Shown piece after piece: positions 47,399-60,680 of a stretch of 64,000 bases of DNA. The notes below the pieces were generated by a model. The model was not told the origin of the DNA and did no database searches. It saw only the letters and a program-made list of their open reading frames with translations. How positions within the stretch are numbered: position 1 is the stretch's first letter; each line of letters opens with the position of its first letter. This DNA comes from Sutterella megalosphaeroides (GTDB lineage Bacteria; Pseudomonadota; Gammaproteobacteria; Burkholderiales; Burkholderiaceae_F): positions 186,001-250,000 of the forward strand of contig NZ_AP018786.1 in assembly GCF_003609995.1 (NCBI RefSeq). Direction: 5' to 3'. The translations under genes were made by a program, and so were the position numbers.

Positions 47399-49333
47399 AT
47401 GATTTTTCCTGAAACTTTTGACGTCATCGTGGTCGGCAGCGGCCATGCCGGGGCCGAAGCCGCTCTGGCCGCGGCGCGCATGGGACGCCGCACGCTGCTC
47501 GTCACGCACAATCTCGATACGATCGGGCAGCTCTCCTGCAATCCGTCGATCGGCGGCATCGGCAAGGGCCACCTCGTCAAAGAAGTGGACGCGCTCGGCG
47601 GCGCGATGGGGCAGGTGACGGACGAGTCGGGCATCCAGTTCCGCATCCTCAACAGCTCCAAGGGACCCGCCGTGCGCGCGACGCGCGCGCAGATCGACCG
47701 TCAGATCTACCGCAGGGCGATGCGCGAGCGCGTCGAAGCGCAGAAGAACCTGTGGCTCTTCCAGCAGGCGGTGGACGATCTCATCGTCGAAAACGGCCGC
47801 GTCGGCGGGGTCGTGACGCAGACGGGCGTGCGCTTTCTCGCGCCCGCCGTCGTTCTGACGGCGGGGACCTTCTTGAACGGTCTCGTGCACATCGGTCTCG
47901 AACACTACCCGGCCGGTCGCGTGGGGGATCCCGCGAGCATTCGCCTCGCCGAACGCCTCAAAGAGCTCGGCCTCCCGCAGGCGCGCCTCAAGACGGGGAC
48001 GCCTCCGCGCATCGACGGCCGAACGATCGACTTTTCGAAGACCGAAGAGCAGTGGGGCGACCTCGATCCCGTGCCGAGCTTCTCGCTGGCGGAGCCCCGT
48101 GCGGAGCACCCGCGGCAGATGCCCTGCTGGGTGACGCACACGTGCCGGGAAATGCACGAACTCATCCTGGAAAATCTGGATCGCTCGCCCATGTACACGG
48201 GCGTCATTCAGGGGATCGGCCCCCGCTACTGCCCCTCGATCGAAGACAAGGTGAAGCGCTTTGCCGGCAAGGACAGCCACCAGGTGTTCCTTGAGCCCGA
48301 AGGGCTGACCGTGAACGAGTTTTACCCGAACGGCGTCTCGACGAGCTTGCCCTTCGACGTGCAGATTCGCATGGTGCGCATGCTCCCGGGCTTGGAGCAC
48401 GCCCATCTGCTGCGTCCGGGCTACGCCATCGAATACGATTTCTACGATCCGCGCGAACTGAAGCGCAGCTTCGAAACGAAGCTCATCCCGGGGCTTTTCT
48501 TCGCCGGTCAGATCAACGGGACGACGGGCTACGAAGAGGCCGCCGCTCAGGGTCTTCTGGCAGGCGTCAATGCGGCGCTTTACGTCACGGGCGACGCCGC
48601 CTGGACGCCGCGTCGCGACGAAGCGTACCTCGGCGTCATGGTCGACGACCTGACGACGAAGGGCGTGACGGAGCCCTACCGCATGTTCACGAGCCGCGCC
48701 GAATACCGTTTGAGCCTGCGCGAAGACAACGCCGACGTGCGTCTCACGGAAACGGGACGCCGTCTGGGCTTGGTCGACGACGCGCGCTGGGACTACTTCT
48801 GCCGCAAGCAGGAGGCGGTCGCGCGCCTTTCCGAAACGCTCAAGAGCACCTGGGTGAATCCGAAGATGTTCGCGCCGGGCGAAGCCGAACGCGTGCTCGG
48901 GACCTCCATGGAGCGCGAATATACGCTGCGCAACCTGCTGGCGCGCCCCGACGTGTCGATGCGCGAACTCGGCACGCTCACGAAGGCGAGCGGCGAACTC
49001 GCGCTCGACCTCGCGGGCTATACCGAAGAGGAAATGGAGCAGGCGGAAATCGACGTCAAGTACTCGGGCTACATCGAGCGACAGCGCGATGAAATCGCCA
49101 AGCAGACGGCCAACGAAACGCTCGCCATTCCCGCGGATCTCGACTACGACGCCGTGTCGGGGCTGTCGTTCGAAGTGCGTCAGAAGCTGAAGGCGGCCCG
49201 TCCCGAAACGCTCGGGCAGGCTTCGCGCATCTCGGGCGTTACGCCCGCGGCGGTCACGTTGCTTCTCATCCACTTGAAGCGCCGCGTCTATTACGTGCGC
49301 GACAAGGGCACCAACAAGGAAACCCAAGCATGA
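47399..49333 (+). CDS. mnmG: tRNA uridine 5-carboxymethylaminomethyl modification enzyme MnmG
   Basis: 644 aa. N-terminal FAD-binding [19 protein letters not shown] (near 11), the family signature [22 protein letters not shown] near 41, and [11 protein letters not shown]. The redox-active Cys region is in the middle, and the C-terminal helical MnmE-binding domain ends near residue 630. It forms the heterotetramer with MnmE for U34 modification. Its stop overlaps the rsmG start (ATGA). Confidence 0.97.
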   Translation: MIFPETFDVIVVGSGHAGAEAALAAARMGRRTLLVTHNLDTIGQLSCNPSIGGIGKGHLVKEVDALGGAMGQVTDESGIQFRILNSSKGPAVRATRAQIDRQIYRRAMRERVEAQKNLWLFQQAVDDLIVENGRVGGVVTQTGVRFLAPAVVLTAGTFLNGLVHIGLEHYPAGRVGDPASIRLAERLKELGLPQARLKTGTPPRIDGRTIDFSKTEEQWGDLDPVPSFSLAEPRAEHPRQMPCWVTHTCREMHELILENLDRSPMYTGVIQGIGPRYCPSIEDKVKRFAGKDSHQVFLEPEGLTVNEFYPNGVSTSLPFDVQIRMVRMLPGLEHAHLLRPGYAIEYDFYDPRELKRSFETKLIPGLFFAGQINGTTGYEEAAAQGLLAGVNAALYVTGDAAWTPRRDEAYLGVMVDDLTTKGVTEPYRMFTSRAEYRLSLREDNADVRLTETGRRLGLVDDARWDYFCRKQEAVARLSETLKSTWVNPKMFAPGEAERVLGTSMEREYTLRNLLARPDVSMRELGTLTKASGELALDLAGYTEEEMEQAEIDVKYSGYIERQRDEIAKQTANETLAIPADLDYDAVSGLSFEVRQKLKAARPETLGQASRISGVTPAAVTLLLIHLKRRVYYVRDKGTNKETQA

Positions 49334-49977
49334 TTGAGATCGATTCGGCCGGTCTGAAGGCCGGCTTGAAGCACCTCGGTCTTGAGGTCGATGACGGCGT
49401 GGCGGAGAAGTTCGTCCGCTATGCCGCGCTGCTCGTCCGTTGGAACAAGACCTACAACCTGACGGCCATCTCGAACGCGTCGGACGTGCTGACGCACCAC
49501 CTTCTCGACTCGGCCGCCCTGGTGCCCGAGTTGAAGCGCCTCTGCCCCGACGCCCGTACGGTGCTCGACGTCGGGAGCGGCGGGGGACTGCCCGCCGTGC
49601 CCGTCGCGCTTCTCTGCCCCGAGCTCAAAGTTCTGGCGGTGGATGCGGTCGGCAAGAAGACGGCCTTCATCAACCAGGCGGCGATCGAACTCGGTCTGCC
49701 GAACCTGCGGGCGCGCCACACGCGCGTCGAAGCCCTGCGCGGCAAGGCGACCTTCGACGTCGTCACGTCGCGTGCGTTCGCCACGCTCGCCGACTTCACC
49801 GACCTCACGCGCGGACTCCTCGCTCCGGGCGGCCGGTGGCTCGCCATGAAGGGCGTCTATCCGCAGGAGGAAATCGACGCGCTCGGCCCTCACGTGAGCG
49901 TCGACGAGGTCGTCCGTCTGCGGGTTCTCGGCCTTGAGGCCGAACGGCACGTCGTGCTCATGCATGAGATCGAGTAG
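49330..49977 (+). CDS. rsmG: 16S rRNA (guanine527-N7) methyltransferase RsmG
   Basis: 215 aa. The Rossmann methyltransferase motif [20 protein letters not shown] is near residue 78. It is preceded by [10 protein letters not shown] and followed by [11 protein letters not shown] and [11 protein letters not shown]. It methylates G527 of 16S rRNA; loss gives low-level streptomycin resistance in other species. It overlaps mnmG by 4 nt, the classic mnmG-rsmG pair. Confidence 0.95.
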   Translation: MIEIDSAGLKAGLKHLGLEVDDGVAEKFVRYAALLVRWNKTYNLTAISNASDVLTHHLLDSAALVPELKRLCPDARTVLDVGSGGGLPAVPVALLCPELKVLAVDAVGKKTAFINQAAIELGLPNLRARHTRVEALRGKATFDVVTSRAFATLADFTDLTRGLLAPGGRWLAMKGVYPQEEIDALGPHVSVDEVVRLRVLGLEAERHVVLMHEIE

Positions 49978-50022
49978 TATCGGAATCGTTTGTTCAGGCT
50001 CTCCGGATCCCTGGAGTTTCCC

Positions 50023-50679
50023 ATGTTGAGCTCAGCCTTTCTCAGCGCCTTCATCTACACCTTCACGACCCTCGTTCCCGTCATCAACCCGTTCAGCGGC
50101 GCGATGTTTTTCTGCACGCTCACGGGCAACCTGACGGACTCGGACCGCGCTTACGTCGCGAACCGCATCTCGATTTACTCGGCGGTGATTTTGGTGGTGT
50201 GCCTCTTCTGCGGGCACATGATCCTCGGCTTTTTCGGCATCTCCGTGGGCGTGTTGCGCTGCGCGGGCGGGTGCGTGCTTTTCGCCGCGGGCTGGAACGC
50301 CCTGAACGCGCCTTCGCACGACGAGAGCGCGCCTTCGCCGCTGCCGCTTTCGCGCACGCGCCTGAAGTCGATGGCGTTCTACCCCTTCACGCTTCCGCTG
50401 ACGACGGGGCCGGGCGGCATCGCCGTTTCGGTGGCGCTCGGTACGAGTCTTCCGTACAACTTCGCGAACATCGCGGGGACGATTTTGGCCACGATGGCGA
50501 CCGTCGTCGTCATCTGGCTCTGCTACCGCTACAGCGACCGCGTGAGTCGTGCGGTGGGGGCGGCCGGTGCGGACGCGCTCGCGCGTATTTTCGCCTTCAT
50601 CCTGATCTGCCTCGGCGTGTCGATCTTCTGGCAGGGATTCTCCGAACTTTGGCTGGCGCTCAACGCTCCGGCGAACTGA
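50023..50679 (+). CDS. MarC family integral membrane protein
   Basis: 218 aa from the ATG at 50023 with GGAG upstream. Six hydrophobic segments with the MarC/UPF0056 features TLVPVINPFSGAMFF near 17, PFTLPLTTGPGGIAVSVALG near 118 and ILICLGVSIFWQGF near 190. Inner-membrane protein; transport function is suggested by fold but the substrate is unknown. It lies between rsmG and parA, the sort of small insertion often seen in this neighbourhood. Confidence 0.88.
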   Translation: MLSSAFLSAFIYTFTTLVPVINPFSGAMFFCTLTGNLTDSDRAYVANRISIYSAVILVVCLFCGHMILGFFGISVGVLRCAGGCVLFAAGWNALNAPSHDESAPSPLPLSRTRLKSMAFYPFTLPLTTGPGGIAVSVALGTSLPYNFANIAGTILATMATVVVIWLCYRYSDRVSRAVGAAGADALARIFAFILICLGVSIFWQGFSELWLALNAPAN

Positions 50680-50789
50680 TCGGGCGGTGCTCTTCGGTAC
50701 AATGCTACGCATTGTGCCTCGAGCACCTCGGTGCATCCCATCCGTGGCTCCGTCGCTGAGACGGGGCCGCTCTTTTGCTCTCGGATACT

Positions 50790-51566
50790 ATGGCTCAGGT
50801 TTTTTGTATTGCCAACCAGAAGGGCGGCGTGGGCAAGACCACCACGGCCGTCAACCTCTCCGCGGCCCTGGCGCTGAGAGGGCGTCGCGTATTGCTGATC
50901 GACCTCGATCCGCAGGGCAACGGCACCATGGGGTGCGGCATCGACAAACGGGAAGTCGACGGGTCGGTCTACGAACTGCTTTTGGGCACGAAGCACTTCA
51001 GCGAAGTGGTGCGTCGGGCCGAAACGGGTTTTGACGTTCTGCCGGCCAACCGGGAGCTTTCGGGTGCCGAAGTGGAACTCGTCGGCCTCAAAGAGCGCGA
51101 CGTGCGGTTGAAAAACGCCCTGGCGCCCGTTCTGGACCAGTACGACTACGTGCTGATCGATTGCCCGCCGAGCCTCTCGATGCTGACGCTCAACGCGCTT
51201 TGCGCCGCCGACGGCGTCATCATCCCCATGCAGTGCGAGTATTTCGCGCTCGAAGGGCTGACGGACCTGGTGGGGTCGGTGCGGCGCGTGCACTCCGACA
51301 AGAACGCGGGTCTGCGCATCATCTCGATTCTTCGGGTCATGTTCGACCCGCGCATCACGCTGCAGCAGCAGGTGAGCGAGCAGCTCAAGAAGCATTTCGG
51401 GGACAAGGTCTTCAACACGATCATTCCCCGCAACGTGCGTCTGGCCGAGGCGCCGAGTTACGGTCAGCCCGGCGTGATCTACGATCGTTCGAGCAAGGGG
51501 GCGAAAGCCTACACGGCGTTTGCCGACGAGTTGCTCGAGCGCATGGAACCCAAGACGGGTCGATAA
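50790..51566 (+). CDS. parA: Chromosome partition ATPase ParA (Soj)
   Basis: 258 aa from the ATG at 50790. Deviant Walker A KGGVGKTTTAVNLS near 11 with the signature Lys, the DPQGNGT motif near 40, and Walker B VLIDCPPS near 120. Chromosomal ParA binds DNA non-specifically and drives origin segregation with ParB. Short form without an N-terminal HTH, typical of chromosomal Soj. parB follows 19 nt downstream. Confidence 0.96.
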   Translation: MAQVFCIANQKGGVGKTTTAVNLSAALALRGRRVLLIDLDPQGNGTMGCGIDKREVDGSVYELLLGTKHFSEVVRRAETGFDVLPANRELSGAEVELVGLKERDVRLKNALAPVLDQYDYVLIDCPPSLSMLTLNALCAADGVIIPMQCEYFALEGLTDLVGSVRRVHSDKNAGLRIISILRVMFDPRITLQQQVSEQLKKHFGDKVFNTIIPRNVRLAEAPSYGQPGVIYDRSSKGAKAYTAFADELLERMEPKTGR

Positions 51567-51585
51567 CCGAGCCCGGGAGAAACGC

Positions 51586-52461
51586 ATGGCCGCAGTGATC
51601 AAAAAAAAGTCGAAGGGGCTCGGACGCGGGCTTGACGCTCTTCTCGGGGACACGCTCGGCGAAGATCTCATCCGCACGGAAGATTCGAACCGCATCGAAG
51701 AGGTCGAGCTTTCGAGCCTCGTGCCGGGGAAGTATCAGCCCCGAACCCATATGGACGACGCGTCGCTTGCGGAGTTGGCCGACTCGATCCGGGAAGAGGG
51801 CGTGTTGAGCCCGATTCTCGTGCGCCCCGTGGGCGGAGCGCGCTATGAAATCATCGCGGGCGAGCGCCGCTCGCGCGCGGCGCGCTTGGCCGGACTCGAA
51901 CGGGTTCCGGTCATCATCCGATCCGTCGACGACGAGCACGCGCTTGCCATCGCGCTCATCGAGAACATCCAGCGCGAAAACCTGAACCCCATCGAAGAGG
52001 CTCAGGGCATCCAGCGCCTCGTCGAAGAGTTTTCCTTCACCCACGAAGACGCCGCCAAGGCGATCGGCCGTTCGCGCTCGGCGACCACCAACCTCCTGCG
52101 CCTTCTGTCGCTTGCCGACGAAGTGAAAGCCATGGTGATGCGCGGGGAGCTGGAAATGGGGCACGCCCGGGCGCTCCTGCCCCTGTGCCCGACCGATCAG
52201 GTCACCGCGGCCAAGTGGGTCGCGCAAAAGGGCCTTTCGGTGCGTCAGACCGAAGAGCTCGTCAAGCGCATGCTCAACCCGCCCGCGCAGGAACGGGTGG
52301 TGATCAAGACGCGGGACAACGAGCGGCTCGAGGAGTCGCTTGCCGACACGCTCGGCGCCGTGGTGCGTCTGACGGCCAACAAGAAGGGCAAGGGCCGGAT
52401 CGTGATTGAATTTTCGAACCTCGACCAACTCGAGGGGATCGTACGGAAAATTCAAAAATGA
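51586..52461 (+). CDS. parB: Chromosome partition protein ParB (Spo0J)
   Basis: 291 aa from the ATG at 51586 (GGGAGA upstream). It starts with a basic [17 protein letters not shown] segment, the ParA-stimulating tail. The CTPase/ParB domain has box [10 protein letters not shown] near 46 and box [15 protein letters not shown] near 90. The HTH lies near 150-175 ([21 protein letters not shown]). A linker leads to the C-terminal dimerisation part (about 240-291). I found no convincing 16-bp parS within the window. Confidence 0.95.
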   Translation: MAAVIKKKSKGLGRGLDALLGDTLGEDLIRTEDSNRIEEVELSSLVPGKYQPRTHMDDASLAELADSIREEGVLSPILVRPVGGARYEIIAGERRSRAARLAGLERVPVIIRSVDDEHALAIALIENIQRENLNPIEEAQGIQRLVEEFSFTHEDAAKAIGRSRSATTNLLRLLSLADEVKAMVMRGELEMGHARALLPLCPTDQVTAAKWVAQKGLSVRQTEELVKRMLNPPAQERVVIKTRDNERLEESLADTLGAVVRLTANKKGKGRIVIEFSNLDQLEGIVRKIQK

Positions 52462-52470
52462 TGTTTGATC

Positions 52471-52490
52471 GTGCCGAATGAAAACGGCAC
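52471..52490. repeat. GTGCCG/CGGCAC inverted repeat after parB
   Basis: A 6-bp stem with an 8-nt AT-rich loop lies 9 nt past the parB stop. No T-run follows immediately, so it is a weak terminator or a protein-binding dyad. Confidence 0.4.
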
Positions 52491-52566
52491 TATGTTAAGA
52501 TAAACAAATACTTAGTAAAAGCCGCCTCTCCCTCTAAAGTGGTAGAGACGGTCGACTTTCGGCTAG

Positions 52567-52595
52567 TTGTGAAAGAGTACTTCCGTTTTTACAAT
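52567..52595 (+). promoter_or_regulatory. atp operon promoter
   Basis: TTGTGA (52567-52572), a 17-nt spacer and TACAAT (52590-52595). It lies 35 nt before the atpI start in the 169-nt parB-atpI gap, which is otherwise AT-richer than its surroundings. Confidence 0.7.
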
Positions 52596-52630
52596 CCCCC
52601 AAGTTCAAAAACCCCCGTCGTTGCGTAAGT

Positions 52631-52993
52631 ATGTTCGCCATTTCTGATATGATGCGCGTCTCTCTTGCGCAGTACGCACTTGTCGCACTTGTAACAGTTG
52701 TTTGCGCGGCTGTTGGAGGAAGCGATGCCGCCCTGTCCGCGCTGATCGCCGGTTTGGCCTACGTGGTTCCTTCGTCACTGTTGGTTCTTTGGCTTGTCCT
52801 GCCACGTCGCGTGAAGTCGGTAAAACCTCGGGCATCGGCCGTGCTGGTGGGGGAGTTCGTCAAGATCTTCCTCGTCGTCGCCCTCCTCGGGCTCGCCGTG
52901 AAGTATTACGAACAACTGAATTGGCCCGCGGTGATCTTCACGATCGTAGCGGTGGCGAATAGTTACTTCATCGTGCTGTTCAAGAAAAACTAA
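52631..52993 (+). CDS. atpI: ATP synthase subunit I
   Basis: 120 aa. Four hydrophobic segments (about 15-32, 36-57, 70-90 and 96-115) with the AtpI pattern ALSALIAGLAYVVPSSLL and VGEFVKIFLVVALL. AtpI is an assembly helper for the c-ring, not a permanent subunit. The start is uncertain: ATGs at 52631, 52649 and 52652 are all in frame. First gene of the atpIBEFHAGDC operon. Confidence 0.88.
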   Translation: MFAISDMMRVSLAQYALVALVTVVCAAVGGSDAALSALIAGLAYVVPSSLLVLWLVLPRRVKSVKPRASAVLVGEFVKIFLVVALLGLAVKYYEQLNWPAVIFTIVAVANSYFIVLFKKN

Positions 52994-53005
52994 GGATCGG
53001 TACCC

Positions 53006-54137
<1,132 letters not shown>

Positions 54138-54234
54138 TCGGTAGCCGAGAAGCAAACGTCTTTTCTTTTAATGACGATGTCGGCTGCGCCGCCGCACACC
54201 GCGGACGGCGTGGTTGACATAACGGGGTTCGATA

Positions 54235-54705
54235 ATGAACATTAATGCCTCTCTGTTTGTACAGATGGTCGTGTTCTTCCTTGGTGCTTGGGTCACCATG
54301 AAGTACATCTGGCCGCCGTTGATCAACGCGATCGAAGAGCGGCAAAAGAAGATTGCCGATGGTCTTGCCGCCGCCAACAAGGGCGAAAAGGCTTTGGCCG
54401 TGGCGACGGAACAGGGCAAGGCCATTGAAGCGGAAGCTCGCGGCCGCGCCTCTTCGGTCGTTGCCGACGGTGAAAAGCGTGCTCAGGCGATCGTGGACGA
54501 AGCTACGGCCAAGGCTCAGGTCGAGGCCGATCGCATCATTGCCAACGCCCATGCGGAAGCCGCTCAGGTCATGCAGCGCGCCCGCGAAGAACTTCGCAAT
54601 GAAGTTGCCGTTCTTGCGGTGGCCGGTGCCGAGCAGATTCTGGCTCGTGAAGTCGACAAGACCGCTCACGCCCAGCTGCTTGAACAATTGAAGGCGAAGC
54701 TCTGA
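54235..54705 (+). CDS. atpF: ATP synthase Fo subunit b
   Basis: 156 aa. One N-terminal membrane helix (about 6-24, [21 protein letters not shown]) is followed by a long Ala/Glu/Lys-rich helix that forms the peripheral stalk as a dimer. The length is the same as E. coli b (156). Two nt separate it from atpH. Confidence 0.96.
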   Translation: MNINASLFVQMVVFFLGAWVTMKYIWPPLINAIEERQKKIADGLAAANKGEKALAVATEQGKAIEAEARGRASSVVADGEKRAQAIVDEATAKAQVEADRIIANAHAEAAQVMQRAREELRNEVAVLAVAGAEQILAREVDKTAHAQLLEQLKAKL

Positions 54706-54707
54706 TT

Positions 54708-55256
54708 ATGGCTGAACTTTCGACGATTGCGCGCCCCTACGCCCACGGCCTGATTCAGGCCCTCAAGGATCGTAGTGCCGGCGCTGAAGATATGGCTCGC
54801 TGTCTCGAATCGCTCGACGCTCTCGTCGTGACGGTTCAGAATCCGCAGGTGGCCGTTCTGGTTGGCGATCCCAAGCTGACCGATGATCAACTCTTCGACC
54901 TGATCGTGGACGTGACGGGCAAGCTTCCCGAGGAAGTCGCCCATCTTCTGCGCGTGGTCGTCGAAAACGGTCGTCTGGAAGCTATGCCGGAGATCGCCCG
55001 TCAGTTTCGTGAACTGAAGAATATGTCCGAAGGTGTGGCCGATGCCGTTATCGAAACGGCCTTCGAGCTGAGCGAGACCGAGGTCCAGGATCTGGTCGAC
55101 TCGCTCGGAAAGAAGTTTCCCGGTGTGAAACTTCATCCGATCGTCGTCGTCAAGCCTGAACTTATCGGCGGCGTCTGCGTCCGCGTCGGAGATCAGGTTC
55201 TCGATGCGTCGATCCGTGCCCGTCTCGTTCAGATGAAGACGACGCTCACCGCTTAA
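54708..55256 (+). CDS. atpH: ATP synthase F1 subunit delta
   Basis: 182 aa. N-terminal helical bundle with IARPYAHGLIQALKD, a QNPQVAVLVGDPKL middle segment, and the conserved C-terminal DQVLDASIRARLVQMKTTL. It links the top of F1 to the b-subunit stalk. It has slightly more GTT/GAA-type codons than outlying genes, as does the rest of the operon, consistent with high expression. Confidence 0.95.
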   Translation: MAELSTIARPYAHGLIQALKDRSAGAEDMARCLESLDALVVTVQNPQVAVLVGDPKLTDDQLFDLIVDVTGKLPEEVAHLLRVVVENGRLEAMPEIARQFRELKNMSEGVADAVIETAFELSETEVQDLVDSLGKKFPGVKLHPIVVVKPELIGGVCVRVGDQVLDASIRARLVQMKTTLTA

Positions 55257-55274
55257 AAAATTCGGAGCTGTAAG

Positions 55275-56816
55275 ATGCAACTCAATCCCAGTGAAATCAG
55301 CGAACTGCTGAAGAAGCGTATCGAAGGCCTCGGCGTTTCCGCTGATCTTCGCACCCAAGGCACCGTTGTCTCGGTGACCGACGGTATCTGCCGTGTGCAC
55401 GGTCTCCACGACGTGATGCAGGGCGAAATGTTGGAATTCCCCAACAACACCTACGGCCTCGCGCTCAACCTCGAACGCGACTCCGTGGGCGCCGTTATTC
55501 TCGGCAACTACGAACACATTTCCGAAGGCGACACGGTCAAGACGACCGGCCGCATTCTTTCGGTTCCTGTCGGTCGCGAACTGATCGGTCGTGTGGTGAA
55601 CGCCCTCGGCCAGCCGATCGACGGCAAGGGCCCGATCGAAGCCAAGGAATTCGACGTCGTTGAAAAGGTCGCCCCGGGCGTTATTGACCGTCAGTCGGTT
55701 TCCCAGCCTGTTCAGACCGGTCTCAAGTCGATCGACTCGATGGTTCCCGTCGGCCGCGGCCAGCGCGAACTGATCATCGGCGACCGCCAGACGGGTAAGA
55801 CCGCCGTTGCGATCGACACGATCATCAACCAGAAGGGCAAGGACCTCATCTGCGTTTACGTCGCCATCGGTCAGAAGGCCTCCACGATCGCCAACGTCGT
55901 GCGCAAGCTTGAAGAAAGCGGCGCCATGGAATACACGATCGTCGTCGCCGCCACGGCTTCCGAATCGGCCGCCATGCAGTACATCGCTCCGTACGCCGGC
56001 GCCACGATGGGCGAATACTTCCGCGACCGCGGTGAAGACTCCCTCATCGTCTACGACGACTTGACCAAGCAGGCTTGGGCTTATCGTCAGATCTCGCTGC
56101 TGCTTCGCCGTCCGCCGGGACGTGAAGCCTACCCGGGCGACGTCTTCTACCTCCACAGCCGTCTGCTCGAACGTGCCGCCCGCGTGAATCCGGCTTACGT
56201 CGAACGCTTCACGAAGGGTGCCGTCAAGGGCCGTACGGGCTCCATGACCGCTCTGCCGATCATCGAAACGCAGGCCGGCGACGTTACCGCGTTCGTTCCG
56301 ACCAACGTGATTTCGATTACCGACGGTCAGATCTTCCTTGAAACGGACCTCTTCAACGCCGGTATCCGTCCTGCCATCAACCCCGGCATTTCGGTTTCCC
56401 GCGTCGGCGGTGCCGCTCAGACGAAGATCATCAAGAAGCTCGGCGGCGGCGTTCGTCTCGCCCTGGCCCAGTACCGTGAACTCGCGGCCTTCGCCCAGTT
56501 CGCCTCGGACCTCGACGACGTGACCCGCAAGCAGCTCGACCGCGGTCGTGTTGTTACCGAACTCATGAAGCAGCCTCAGTACCAGCCGCTCCAGGTTTGG
56601 GAAGAAGCGCTCGTTCTTTACGCCGTCAACATGGGTGCCTACGACGACGTGTCCGTGGCCGACGCTCTGCGCGTCGAACGCGGCATGCGCGAATACCTGA
56701 AGACGCATCACGCCGACCTCGTCGATACGATCGAGGCCAAGAAGGAACTCACGAAGGAAGTCGAAGCTCAGCTCAAGGCTGCCATCGAAGAGTTCAAGAA
56801 GAGCGGCGCTTACTAA
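55275..56816 (+). CDS. atpA: ATP synthase F1 subunit alpha
   Basis: 513 aa, the standard length. Beta-barrel N-domain, then the P-loop GDRQTGKTA near 169, [11 protein letters not shown], and the SIVYDDL-like [13 protein letters not shown] near 256. The signature [17 protein letters not shown] is near 365, with its conserved Arg acting in trans on the beta-subunit nucleotide. It forms the alpha3beta3 head with AtpD; gap to atpG 30 nt. Confidence 0.97.
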   Translation: MQLNPSEISELLKKRIEGLGVSADLRTQGTVVSVTDGICRVHGLHDVMQGEMLEFPNNTYGLALNLERDSVGAVILGNYEHISEGDTVKTTGRILSVPVGRELIGRVVNALGQPIDGKGPIEAKEFDVVEKVAPGVIDRQSVSQPVQTGLKSIDSMVPVGRGQRELIIGDRQTGKTAVAIDTIINQKGKDLICVYVAIGQKASTIANVVRKLEESGAMEYTIVVAATASESAAMQYIAPYAGATMGEYFRDRGEDSLIVYDDLTKQAWAYRQISLLLRRPPGREAYPGDVFYLHSRLLERAARVNPAYVERFTKGAVKGRTGSMTALPIIETQAGDVTAFVPTNVISITDGQIFLETDLFNAGIRPAINPGISVSRVGGAAQTKIIKKLGGGVRLALAQYRELAAFAQFASDLDDVTRKQLDRGRVVTELMKQPQYQPLQVWEEALVLYAVNMGAYDDVSVADALRVERGMREYLKTHHADLVDTIEAKKELTKEVEAQLKAAIEEFKKSGAY

Positions 56817-56846
56817 GCGCAAATTGATCCTAGAGGACCCAAACCC

Positions 56847-57728
56847 ATGCCCAGTACAAAGGAAATTCGCGGAAAGATCAAGAGCGTGCAAAACACGCGC
56901 AAGATCACCAAGGCGATGGAAATGGTTGCGGCCTCGAAGATGCGCAAGGCGCAGGACCGGATGTTTGCCGCGCGTCCGTACGGCGACAAGATTCGAGTGA
57001 TTTGCTCGCATCTTGCCCGTGCGAACGCCGACTACAAGCATCCGTTCCTCGTCAAGCACGAAGGTGCCAAAAAGGTCGGCCTCATCATGGTGACGACCGA
57101 CAAGGGGCTTGCCGGTGCTCTCAATACCAACATTCAGCGTCAGGTCCTTCACCGCGTGAAGGAATGGGACGCTGCGGGCATCAAGGTGGATGCCACGGCG
57201 ATTGGTAACAAGGGCCTCGGCTTCCTCACGCGCCTCAACGTGCCGGTCGTCAGCCGAGTGGTTCAGCTCGGCGACCACCCCAACCTCGATCGTCTGATCG
57301 GTGCCATCACGGTGCAGATCCAGGCCTTCATGGAAGGGAAGGTCGACTCCGTGCATCTGGCCTATTCGCGCTTTGTGAACGCCATGAAGCAGGAACCCGT
57401 GATCGAGCAGCTTCTGCCGCTCACGGAAAACAGCTTCGCCGGTGTTGAAGAACCCGCGCGCGCCTACTCGTGGGACTATCTCTACGAGCCCGACGCCCAG
57501 ACCGTGCTCGACGAGCTCCTGAAGCGCTATGTCGAAGGTTTGATTTACCAGGCGGTTGCAGAAAACATGGCCTCCGAACAGAGTGCCCGTATGGTCGCGA
57601 TGAAGGCGGCTTCCGACAACGCGAAGAAGCTCATCGGCGAACTGCAGCTCGTCTACAACAAGACCCGCCAGGCCGGCATTACGAAGGAAATCACCGAAAT
57701 CGTCGGTGGTGCCGCCGCGGTGTCTTAA
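56847..57728 (+). CDS. atpG: ATP synthase F1 subunit gamma
   Basis: 293 aa. N-terminal [34 protein letters not shown] forms one strand of the coiled-coil shaft. The middle has a Rossmann-like domain ([18 protein letters not shown] near 77), and the C-terminal helix ends [22 protein letters not shown]. It is the rotor shaft coupling c-ring rotation to catalysis. Confidence 0.96.
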   Translation: MPSTKEIRGKIKSVQNTRKITKAMEMVAASKMRKAQDRMFAARPYGDKIRVICSHLARANADYKHPFLVKHEGAKKVGLIMVTTDKGLAGALNTNIQRQVLHRVKEWDAAGIKVDATAIGNKGLGFLTRLNVPVVSRVVQLGDHPNLDRLIGAITVQIQAFMEGKVDSVHLAYSRFVNAMKQEPVIEQLLPLTENSFAGVEEPARAYSWDYLYEPDAQTVLDELLKRYVEGLIYQAVAENMASEQSARMVAMKAASDNAKKLIGELQLVYNKTRQAGITKEITEIVGGAAAVS

Positions 57729-57751
57729 ACAGAATAAGTATCGATAACTGA

Positions 57752-59164
<1,413 letters not shown>

Positions 59165-59226
59165 TCGTGAGGCGGACGGGTCCTTAGGGCCCGTCCCTCC
59201 ACAGCCTGACACACGGAGCAACCCAT

Positions 59227-59643
59227 ATGTCTACTATCAAAGTCGACGTCGTTAGCGCCGAAGAAAATATTTTCTCCGGTGACGCCGAACTCGTATCGCT
59301 GCCCGGGAAGTCTGGCGAACTTGGGATTCTGCCGGGGCATCTGCCTCTGATCACGCTCATCCGACCCGGCTTCGTTCGGATTCATCTTCCGAACAAGACG
59401 GTCGAACAGGTGTTCGTGGCGGGCGGCGTGCTGGAGGTTCAGCCGGACCTGGTGACGGTTCTGGCCGATACCGCCATCCGCAGCAAGGACCTCGACGAGG
59501 CCAAGGCCCAACAGGCGCTCGAAGAAGCCCGCGCGGCTCGTCAGACGGCGACCGGCGAACTGGCCATTGCCAAGCTCGAAGCCGAAATGTCGGCCCTTAT
59601 GGAAGAGCTCAAGGCCATCAAGAAGATTCGCCAGCAGCAGTAA
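59227..59643 (+). CDS. atpC: ATP synthase F1 subunit epsilon
   Basis: 138 aa. N-terminal beta-sandwich ([36 protein letters not shown]) and a C-terminal helical hairpin rich in Ala/Glu/Lys (about 85-138) that can act as an inhibitory latch. It completes the operon, and a terminator follows. Confidence 0.96.
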   Translation: MSTIKVDVVSAEENIFSGDAELVSLPGKSGELGILPGHLPLITLIRPGFVRIHLPNKTVEQVFVAGGVLEVQPDLVTVLADTAIRSKDLDEAKAQQALEEARAARQTATGELAIAKLEAEMSALMEELKAIKKIRQQQ

Positions 59644-59670
59644 TCTTCGGAGAACTGCTGAAGCTTCTGA

Positions 59671-59706
59671 AAAACGGGATGTTCCTCGGAACAGCCCGTT
59701 TTTTTC
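59671..59706 (+). terminator. Rho-independent terminator of the atp operon
   Basis: AAACGGG/CCCGTTT outer stem and TGTTCC/GGAACA inner stem with short internal mismatches, followed by seven T. Between it and the stress-protein gene (59707-59886) I see nothing coding. Confidence 0.9.
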
Positions 59707-59899
59707 GCACTCGCGGGGGGCGCCCGGGCCCGAAAGGGAGCGGGCACGGCCCTCTGCTACACTTGAGAAGCCCGGAGGCCGTCCCGTACGGCGCTCCGCT
59801 CGAACAAGGCAATCGGGACCGCTCAAGCGCCGGCCCCGTCACCATGCGACGCCCCGTACGATCGGCGCGTCCAAAGAATTCCGCAGAAGGAGGGGAGTC

Positions 59900-60304
59900 A
59901 TGAGTGCTGTTAAGGTCCTCGTAACGACGGACGGTTCTAATCTCAGTGACAAAGCCGTGGATACGGCTGTTCGGTTGACGAAGCAGTTCGGAGGCGAGTT
60001 GATCGCCGTGACCGCCGTCGTCGCCCCGCCTCCGAGCATCGGTTTCGAAGGCGAGGATCAGGCCGTTCGCGAACGGCTTGCGGCGGTGCATCACAAGGCG
60101 ACGGAAGCGGGCGTGCCCTGCGAAGTGGTCGCCGAGCATTGTTCGGCCGTCTGGAAGGGCATTCTCGAGTGCGCCGCCCGCCACAACGTCGATTACATCG
60201 TTATGGCCAGTCGCGGTCTGGGTTCGATCGGCTCGCTCCTCTTGGGCAGCGAGACGCAGAAGGTCCTCCATCAGGCCGATCGTCCGGTGCTCGTGGTCCG
60301 CTGA
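59900..60304 (+). CDS. UspA-family universal stress protein
   Basis: 134 aa from the ATG at 59900, with a strong AAGGAGGGGAG upstream; a frame extending back to 59567 covers the atp terminator and is rejected. Single Usp domain: KVLVTTDGSNLSDKAVD at the N-terminus and the nucleotide-binding loop ASRGLGSIGSLLLGSETQKVL followed by DRPVLVV. Stand-alone soluble protein, probably ATP-binding given the GxxG...G-S loop. Convergent with the YggU-like gene, with only 5 nt between the stops. Confidence 0.9.
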   Translation: MSAVKVLVTTDGSNLSDKAVDTAVRLTKQFGGELIAVTAVVAPPPSIGFEGEDQAVRERLAAVHHKATEAGVPCEVVAEHCSAVWKGILECAARHNVDYIVMASRGLGSIGSLLLGSETQKVLHQADRPVLVVR

Positions 60305-60309
60305 GTTTC

Positions 60310-60645
60310 TTACTCGGCCTTGAGAGCGGCGAGAAGCGCGTCGACGGAAACGCCGACGACTTCGAGCCGCTTTTCTCTGCTTTTTTCACCCGCAGCCAGA
60401 CGCACGGACGATTTCGAAACGCCGAGTCGTTCCGCCAGAAATCCGCACAGAGCGGCATTGGCCTTCCCGTCGACGGGAGGCGCGTTGAGCGCGATCTTGA
60501 GTCGGTCGCCGTGCTCGCCCTTCACGGCGCTTTTCTTGGCGCCGGGTTGCGCATGGACGGCGACGAGACAGGCGCCGTTTTTCCCAAGGCTCAGCCAGGA
60601 CGGCAGCGTGTTGTCGGAAGGGGCCGGTCTGCGGGATGTCGTCAT
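60310..60645 (-). CDS. DUF167 (YggU) family protein
   Basis: 111 aa from the ATG at 60645 with GGAAAG upstream; eleven extra in-frame codons lie before it. Core family pattern [47 protein letters not shown], then [12 protein letters not shown]. Small alpha/beta protein of unknown function, sometimes linked to yggT/proC; here it stands alone between the stress-protein gene and hemE. Confidence 0.9.
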   Translation of the reverse strand: MTTSRRPAPSDNTLPSWLSLGKNGACLVAVHAQPGAKKSAVKGEHGDRLKIALNAPPVDGKANAALCGFLAERLGVSKSSVRLAAGEKSREKRLEVVGVSVDALLAALKAE

Positions 60646-60680
60646 TTTTTCTTTCCACCAACGGGTTTGAAGCCACAACT

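Noticed and set aside
49888-49903. parS-like CTCACGTGAG in rsmG
   Set aside because: Only the central 8 bases match the TGTTTCACGTGAAACA consensus.
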